This document shows positions 13,881 to 17,733 of a stretch of 17,733 nucleotides of DNA, piece by piece. The DNA is from Hyphomicrobiales bacterium (lineage in GTDB: Bacteria > Pseudomonadota > Alphaproteobacteria > Rhizobiales > Aestuariivirgaceae), in assembly GCA_026987255.1 (NCBI GenBank), contig JALSNA010000089.1:1-17733 (forward strand), read 5' to 3'. The position numbers were made by a program, and so were the translations under genes. Below the pieces are notes generated by a model. It saw only the letters and a list, made by a program, of their open reading frames with translations. It made no database searches and had not been told where the DNA came from. Position 1 is the stretch's first letter. Each line of letters opens with the position of its first letter.

Positions 13881-15005
13881 TCAGCCCTCCTTGGTCAGCA
13901 TGGGATGAACGATCTCGCCCTCGAAGGTCACGCAGGTTCCGGCGATGATCTCATCCTCGCGGTTGATGTCCAGTTTGCCCTCTTCCTTGAGCATGAGCTT
14001 GAGGAAATTGCGCAGGTTGTTGGCATAAAGGGCGCTGGCGTTGGCCGGCACGCGGCCGGGCCAGTTGGTATAGCCGATGATGGTCACGCCCGCGTGGCTG
14101 GTGACCTTGCCGGGCTGGCTCAGTTCGCAATTGCCGCCGCGTTCGGTGGCCAGATCGACGATGATGGAGCCTTCGCGCATGCTTTCCACCATTTCCTTGC
14201 CGATGAGCTTCGGAGCCGGGCGGCCGGGGATGAGAGCGGTGGTGACCACCACGTCCATGTCCTTGATGTGCCCGGCGACAAGTTCGGCCTGCTTTGCTTT
14301 TTGCTCATCGCTCAGCTCCTTTGCATAGCCCCCCTCTCCGGCGGCGGCCAGCTCGTCGAGAAAGATGAACTTCGCCCCCAGGGAGCGCACCTGCTCGCCG
14401 GCCTCGGGGCGCACGTCGGTGGCCGAAACCGCGGCGCCCAGACGGTGGGCGGTGGCGATGGCCTGCAACCCGGCCACGCCGGCGCCCATGACGAAAACCC
14501 TGGTTGGGGGGATGGTGCCCGCGGCGGTCATCATCATGGGAAAGATGCGCGAGAAGGCATTGGCGGCCTCGATGACGGCCTTGTATCCGGCCAGGGAGGC
14601 CTGGGAGGACAGAACGTCCATGGACTGGGCGCGGGTGATGCGCGGGATCAGCTCCATGGAAAAGGCGGTAAGCCTGTTGGCGGCCAGGGCAGAGAAGAAA
14701 TCCCCGTCATCGTAAGGGTCGAGCATGCCGATGAGCAGCGCCTTTTCCTTCATGGCGGCGGCTATAGCTTCAGCCGGGCGGCGCACGGTGAGCACAATAT
14801 CGGCATCGCTCACCGCCGCCTTGGCATCCGGGACGATGGCGGCCCCGGCCTGTTCGTATTCGGCATCGGGCCAGAAGGATTTTTCTCCCGCCCCGGATTG
14901 CACCACCGGGGACAGGCCGAGCTTGACGAAATCCTTCACCGTGGCCGGGGAGGCGGCGACGCGCGTCTCGCCAGCGGCGGTTTCTGTGGGTATGGCGATT
15001 TTCAT
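13881..15005 (-). CDS. pntAA: NAD(P) transhydrogenase subunit alpha, NAD-binding part
   Basis: The 374-residue soluble domain I binds NAD(H) and passes hydride to domain III on PntB. It begins MKIAIPTETAAGETRVAASP, the typical start of the family. The conserved RITRAQSMDVLSSQASLAGY (122-141) lies at the hydride-transfer site, and the Rossmann turn GAGVAG is at 174-179. The frame is open to 15170, but those extra codons have no family match. The start at 15005 is chosen by homology, with GGATGAG just upstream. First gene of the operon; its promoter in 15006-15147 is not clear. A small palindrome GTTGC-ATACC-GCAAC (15030-15044) lies in its leader. Confidence 0.95.
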   Translation of the reverse strand: MKIAIPTETAAGETRVAASPATVKDFVKLGLSPVVQSGAGEKSFWPDAEYEQAGAAIVPDAKAAVSDADIVLTVRRPAEAIAAAMKEKALLIGMLDPYDDGDFFSALAANRLTAFSMELIPRITRAQSMDVLSSQASLAGYKAVIEAANAFSRIFPMMMTAAGTIPPTRVFVMGAGVAGLQAIATAHRLGAAVSATDVRPEAGEQVRSLGAKFIFLDELAAAGEGGYAKELSDEQKAKQAELVAGHIKDMDVVVTTALIPGRPAPKLIGKEMVESMREGSIIVDLATERGGNCELSQPGKVTSHAGVTIIGYTNWPGRVPANASALYANNLRNFLKLMLKEEGKLDINREDEIIAGTCVTFEGEIVHPMLTKEG

Positions 15006-15147
15006 TGGCTCATCCGGGCTTTTGTTGCTGTTGCATACCGCAACGGACTTTAGCCGCATTGGCAAAAAGGGAAAAGGGGCCACAATCGGCTTTGTGCAGG
15101 TATCAGAATTGATTGGCGAATGACCGGCGCGTGGGATCGCAAGATGC

Positions 15148-15175
15148 AAAAAGGGAGGCGGCAAGGCCACCTCCC
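15148..15175 (-). terminator. Intrinsic terminator of the cytochrome c peroxidase gene
   Basis: On the minus strand GGGAGGTGGC (15175-15166), loop CTT, then GCCGCCTCCC (15162-15153) forms a 10-bp stem with one G-U pair, followed by TTTTT (15152-15148). It lies 30 bases past the stop codon and ahead of pntAA. Confidence 0.9.
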
Positions 15176-15205
15176 CCCAGGTTCATCATTGAGGGTTTTG
15201 AGCAT

Positions 15206-16252
15206 TCAGCCGGCGGGCTTGGGCGTCTTGTCCGTTTCCGGCGGCAGGATGGGATAGACGATCTTCGGCTGCTTGCCGGTCAGAGTCTTGAGGAAGGCGG
15301 TTATGGCCTTGACATCATCCTTGCTCAGGCTGCCCTTGCCGAGCTGGGCATCGCCCATGATGGCCACCGCCTGCTCGAGGCTCCAGACCTTGCCGGAATG
15401 GAAATAGGGCGCGGTCAGGGCGATGTTGCGCAACGGCCCGGCGCGGAAGGCGAATTCATCCTCCTTGGCCTTGGTGACCTTGAAGCGGCCCTTGTCGCCC
15501 TCGGGGCGGACTTCCGCCGGGGGTTTCCCGGCCACGCCGAAGGGATAATAGGCCTGGCCGCCGATGTTCACCCCCTGGTGGCAGCCCGCGCAGCCCTTGT
15601 CGATGAACAGCGCAAGCCCCTTCTTCTCGGTTTCGTTCAGGGCCTTGGCATCGCCCTTCAGGTAAAGGTCGAAGCGCGAATCGGGGGTGATCAGGGTGGC
15701 CTCGAAATCCTCGATGGCGCGGGCCATGTTGTCGAAGGTCACCGGATCCTTGTCCTTGGGGAAGGCGGCCTTGAAGGCGGCCACGTATTCGGGCATGCTC
15801 TTCAAGGTGGCGACGACCACATCAGGCCTGTTGTGCATCTCCACCCCGGCCTGCACCGGCCCCTTGGCCTGGGCCTTGAGATCCTTGGCGCGGCCATCCC
15901 AGAACTGGGCGATGTTGAACACCGCGTTGAAGACCGTGGGCGCATTGCGCGGCCCCTTGGCGAAGCCATGGCCAATGGATGTCTCATGGCCATCATCGCC
16001 GCCCATGCCGACATTGTGACAGGTGTTGCAGCTGATGATCTGGCTGCCCGATAGCCTGGGATCGAAGAACAGCATCTTGCCGAGCTTGATCTTGGCGGCG
16101 CTGAGCGGATTGTCGGCGATTTGCGGCGCGGTTTCGGGAATGGGCTTGAACAGCTCCTTCGCCTGGCTCATGAGGTCATCGGCGGCGATGGCCGGGGCGG
16201 TCATGGCCAGGGCGGAAGTGGCAATGGCGAGCGAAATGAGAAGTTTCTTCAT
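15206..16252 (-). CDS. ccp: Di-haem cytochrome c peroxidase, periplasmic
   Basis: A 348-residue enzyme that reduces hydrogen peroxide to water with electrons from cytochrome c or a cupredoxin. A Sec signal peptide covers residues 1-24 (KKLLISLAIATSALAMTAPA, likely cut after AIAA). Two c-haem sites are present: CNTCH (75-79) and CAGCH (221-225). The family stretches KLGKMLFFDPRLSGS, NAPTVFNAVFNIAQFWDGRA and LRNIALTAPYFHSGKVWSLE are intact. Met299 could be an axial ligand of the high-potential haem, judged only by family position. The start at 16252 has GAGGA upstream; an ATG six codons earlier has no binding site. Monocistronic, with its own terminator and an FNR-type palindrome upstream. Confidence 0.95.
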   Translation of the reverse strand: MKKLLISLAIATSALAMTAPAIAADDLMSQAKELFKPIPETAPQIADNPLSAAKIKLGKMLFFDPRLSGSQIISCNTCHNVGMGGDDGHETSIGHGFAKGPRNAPTVFNAVFNIAQFWDGRAKDLKAQAKGPVQAGVEMHNRPDVVVATLKSMPEYVAAFKAAFPKDKDPVTFDNMARAIEDFEATLITPDSRFDLYLKGDAKALNETEKKGLALFIDKGCAGCHQGVNIGGQAYYPFGVAGKPPAEVRPEGDKGRFKVTKAKEDEFAFRAGPLRNIALTAPYFHSGKVWSLEQAVAIMGDAQLGKGSLSKDDVKAITAFLKTLTGKQPKIVYPILPPETDKTPKPAG

Positions 16253-16347
16253 GGCGTCCTCGCTGGGCATGCATGCCGTGCCAGCGCGCTTCGCTCCCTG
16301 GAAAGATTCTTAGACAAGTTCTCAACAAATGGCAATGGCGCCGGATT

Positions 16348-16363
16348 ATTGACGTGAGTCAAT
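16348..16363. promoter_or_regulatory. FNR/FixK-type operator candidate upstream of ccp
   Basis: ATTGACGTGAGTCAAT is a perfect 6+6 palindrome with a 4-base centre, of the form TTGAC-N4-GTCAA, close to the CRP/FNR-family consensus TTGAT-N4-ATCAA. It lies about 100 bases before the ccp start in an AT-rich island between ccp and rpoH. Bacterial di-haem peroxidase genes are often activated by FNR-type proteins under low oxygen, so ccp is the likely target. A looser symmetry, TTGATTT-N7-AAATCAA, follows at 16370-16390. No clear -10 box is placed at the class II distance. Confidence 0.55.
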
Positions 16364-16466
16364 AAAATCTTGATTTCCAAATAAAATCAATATCTTGTCA
16401 TGTTCTTGCGGGAGGTCTTGCGTCAAGGTGGTTCCATCAATAATCTGGAATTGGTCTTATTCTTGC

Positions 16467-16472
16467 TATAAT
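16467..16472 (+). promoter_or_regulatory. Probable extended -10 promoter of rpoH
   Basis: A perfect TATAAT is preceded by TGC, giving an extended -10 box. The -35 region is weak. The predicted leader is about 95 bases and includes the hairpin GCCTT-GTG-AAGGC (16489-16501). I do not see a convincing heat-shock sigma promoter. Confidence 0.5.
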
Positions 16473-16559
16473 CGTCATTGCGCCTATTGCCTTGTGAAGG
16501 CCGGCTGCCCACAATACGGTGAAGGCGGTTCGCGACCCGCGCCTGCCCGGGGCGGGAGA

Positions 16560-16576
16560 ATGAAAGGGGTTTTCAT
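16560..16576 (+). promoter_or_regulatory. Small hairpin over the rpoH start codon
   Basis: ATGAAA (16560-16565) pairs perfectly with TTTCAT (16571-16576) around the loop GGGGT. The 3' arm includes the first two bases of the chosen start codon, and the loop carries the Shine-Dalgarno G-run. It is A/U rich and would melt easily. Confidence 0.35.
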
Positions 16577-17576
16577 GTCAAAAACCGGCAAGAGGCAGGA
16601 TCAGGCCAGGCAAGAGGCAAAGTCCCCGGCGGCCGAAAAGGCGCGCGCCAAGGCCCGGTCGATGGAAAAGCGGGTGGGTGGCAAGGTCAACCTGCCAACG
16701 CCCAGGGTCACGGGCCAGACCCTGCCGGTGGTCAGCGGCGAGGGCGGGATCGCGGCCTACCTGCAGAAAATCCGCCAGTTCCCCATTCTCGGCGCGGATG
16801 AGGAATACATGCTGGCCAAGCGCTGGAAGGAGCATGGCGACACCCAGGCGGCGCACAAGCTGGTGACCTCGCACCTGCGGCTGGTGGCCAAGATCGCCAT
16901 GGGCTACCGTGGCTATGGCCTGCCCATCGGCGAGGTCATCTCGGAGGGCAACGTGGGGCTCATGCAGGCGGTCAAGCGCTTCGAGCCGGACAAGGGCTTT
17001 CGCCTTGCCACCTATGCCATGTGGTGGATCAAGGCCTCCATCCAGGAATACATCCTGCGTTCGTGGTCCTTGGTGAAGATGGGCACAACGGCGAGCCAGA
17101 AGAAGCTGTTCTTCAACCTGCGCAAGATGAAGGGCCAGATCAAGGCGCTGGAGGATGGCGACATGAAGCCGGAGCAGGTGAAGCAGATCGCCGGCAAGCT
17201 GGGCGTGCCGGAGGCCGATGTGATCTCCATGAACCGGCGCCTGGCGGGGGATGCCTCGCTGAACGCGCCTTTGCGCGCCGATGGCGAATCGGGCGGCGAA
17301 TGGCAGGACTGGCTGGTGGACGAGGAGGAAAACCAGGAAGAGAAGCTGGCCGAGAAGCAGGAGCACGATCTGCGCATGAAGATGCTGCATGCGGCCATGG
17401 ATCAGCTCAACGAGCGCGAGCGGCGCATTTTCGAGGCCCGCCGCCTGCGCGAGCCGCCGCTGACATTGGAGGATCTGTCCAGGGAATTCGGCGTCTCGCG
17501 CGAGCGCATCCGCCAGATCGAGGTGCGCGCCTTCGAGAAGGTGCAAAAGGCCATGCGGGCGGCGGCCTCGTCGTGA
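16575..17576 (+). CDS. rpoH: RNA polymerase sigma-32 factor, heat shock
   Basis: Directs RNA polymerase to heat-shock promoters. The protein has 333 residues from the chosen ATG. Region 2 includes LRLVAKIAMGYRGYGLPIGE and the -10-binding helix FRLATYAMWWIKASIQEYIL. The RpoH box QKKLFFNLR (175-183), specific to this sigma, is present. Region 4 with its helix-turn-helix is at about 294-325 (LTLEDLSREFGVSRERIRQI). The core starts near residue 51 (LPVVSGEGGIAAYLQKIRQF), so this protein has about 45 extra N-terminal residues, rich in Lys, Arg, Ala and Gln. The start at 16575 has AAAGGGG upstream; an in-frame ATG at 16560 has its GGGAG too close, and Met30 (16662) would remove most of the extension. 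Confidence 0.94.
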   Translation: MSKTGKRQDQARQEAKSPAAEKARAKARSMEKRVGGKVNLPTPRVTGQTLPVVSGEGGIAAYLQKIRQFPILGADEEYMLAKRWKEHGDTQAAHKLVTSHLRLVAKIAMGYRGYGLPIGEVISEGNVGLMQAVKRFEPDKGFRLATYAMWWIKASIQEYILRSWSLVKMGTTASQKKLFFNLRKMKGQIKALEDGDMKPEQVKQIAGKLGVPEADVISMNRRLAGDASLNAPLRADGESGGEWQDWLVDEEENQEEKLAEKQEHDLRMKMLHAAMDQLNERERRIFEARRLREPPLTLEDLSREFGVSRERIRQIEVRAFEKVQKAMRAAASS

Positions 17577-17733
17577 TCACTCCCTGATGATGATTTTCAC
17601 CGGCTTGCGGGTGAAATGGATGCGCCTTTGCATGGCTTTCGTCATGTAGACCGTGCCGGACTTGTCCACCAGCATGACCTGGGTCACGCCCATCTTGCGG
17701 GCGATGGCGGGCCAGTCTTTGGGCCCGGCGACG
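17577..17733 (-). CDS. 3' end of a gene, possibly apbE-like FAD:protein FMN transferase
   Basis: A minus-strand frame open to the right edge gives the last 52 residues of a protein. It includes KDWPAIARKMGVTQVMLVDK, then SGTVYMTKAMQRRIHF and the end KPVKIIIRE. The pattern of a helix, a hydrophobic strand, D-x-x-G and then a turn to MxxRI resembles the C-terminus of ApbE proteins, which attach FMN to membrane redox subunits, but the catalytic part is outside the window. Codon use fits the surroundings. Its stop codon directly abuts the rpoH stop, with no spacer. Confidence 0.6.
   Translation of the reverse strand, partial: VAGPKDWPAIARKMGVTQVMLVDKSGTVYMTKAMQRRIHFTRKPVKIIIRE

Noticed and set aside
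15006..15170. Longer N-terminus for PntAA
   Set aside because: The extra codons run through the intergenic region to the peroxidase terminator and have no family match; MKIAIPTE is the normal start.

Overview
The window is GC-rich chromosomal DNA from an alphaproteobacterium. Four things point there: a TrcR (DUF1013) protein, which is alphaproteobacterial; a proton-translocating transhydrogenase split into three genes (pntAA-pntAB-pntB) with close resemblance, from memory, to the Rhodospirillum rubrum proteins; an RpoH of alphaproteobacterial type; and a cysteine-free short L36. A Rhodospirillales-like host is a reasonable guess, but species cannot be told from the sequence. Nothing looks like a phage, plasmid, CRISPR array or integron. 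The window is mostly housekeeping genes, and the unusual material is in the spaces between them.

Layout. 1-233: the start of an unidentified minus-strand reading frame, an imperfect hairpin, and the first copy of a palindromic repeat. 234-3770: a minus-strand thiamine/TPP uptake operon thiB-thiP-thiQ under a TPP riboswitch, with a recognisable promoter and a candidate Shine-Dalgarno-sequestering stem. 3855-4463: rpmF (L32, plus) converging on a cold-shock protein (minus), sharing one bidirectional terminator. 4998-8441: a 1147-residue fusion of an LplT-like lysophospholipid flippase, a PlsC-type acyltransferase and an acyl-ACP synthetase (Aas). 8602-9357: a DUF695-RraB protein. 9675-10529: a short-chain dehydrogenase. 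10637-11655: trcR and rpmJ (ykgO type). 11771-12036: a 266-bp element with 33-bp terminal inverted repeats around two large hairpin arms. 12040-15005: the transhydrogenase operon (minus). 15206-16252: a periplasmic di-haem cytochrome c peroxidase (minus) with an FNR-type palindrome upstream. 16575-17576: rpoH (plus), meeting tail to tail, with no spacer, the 3' end of a gene that may be apbE.

Functions. The genes are independent transcription units, not one system. They cover vitamin B1 import, translation (L32, L36), stress control (CspA-like, RpoH, TrcR), phospholipid repair, NADPH supply (Pnt) and peroxide removal under low oxygen (CCP). I see no new multi-gene system. The best candidates for undescribed biology are the cloverleaf-like 266-bp element beside pntB and the roughly 100-bp hairpin repeat family (two full copies and one half copy in this window). 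Smaller leads are the thi leader stem, the FNR-like site and a small hairpin over the rpoH start codon.
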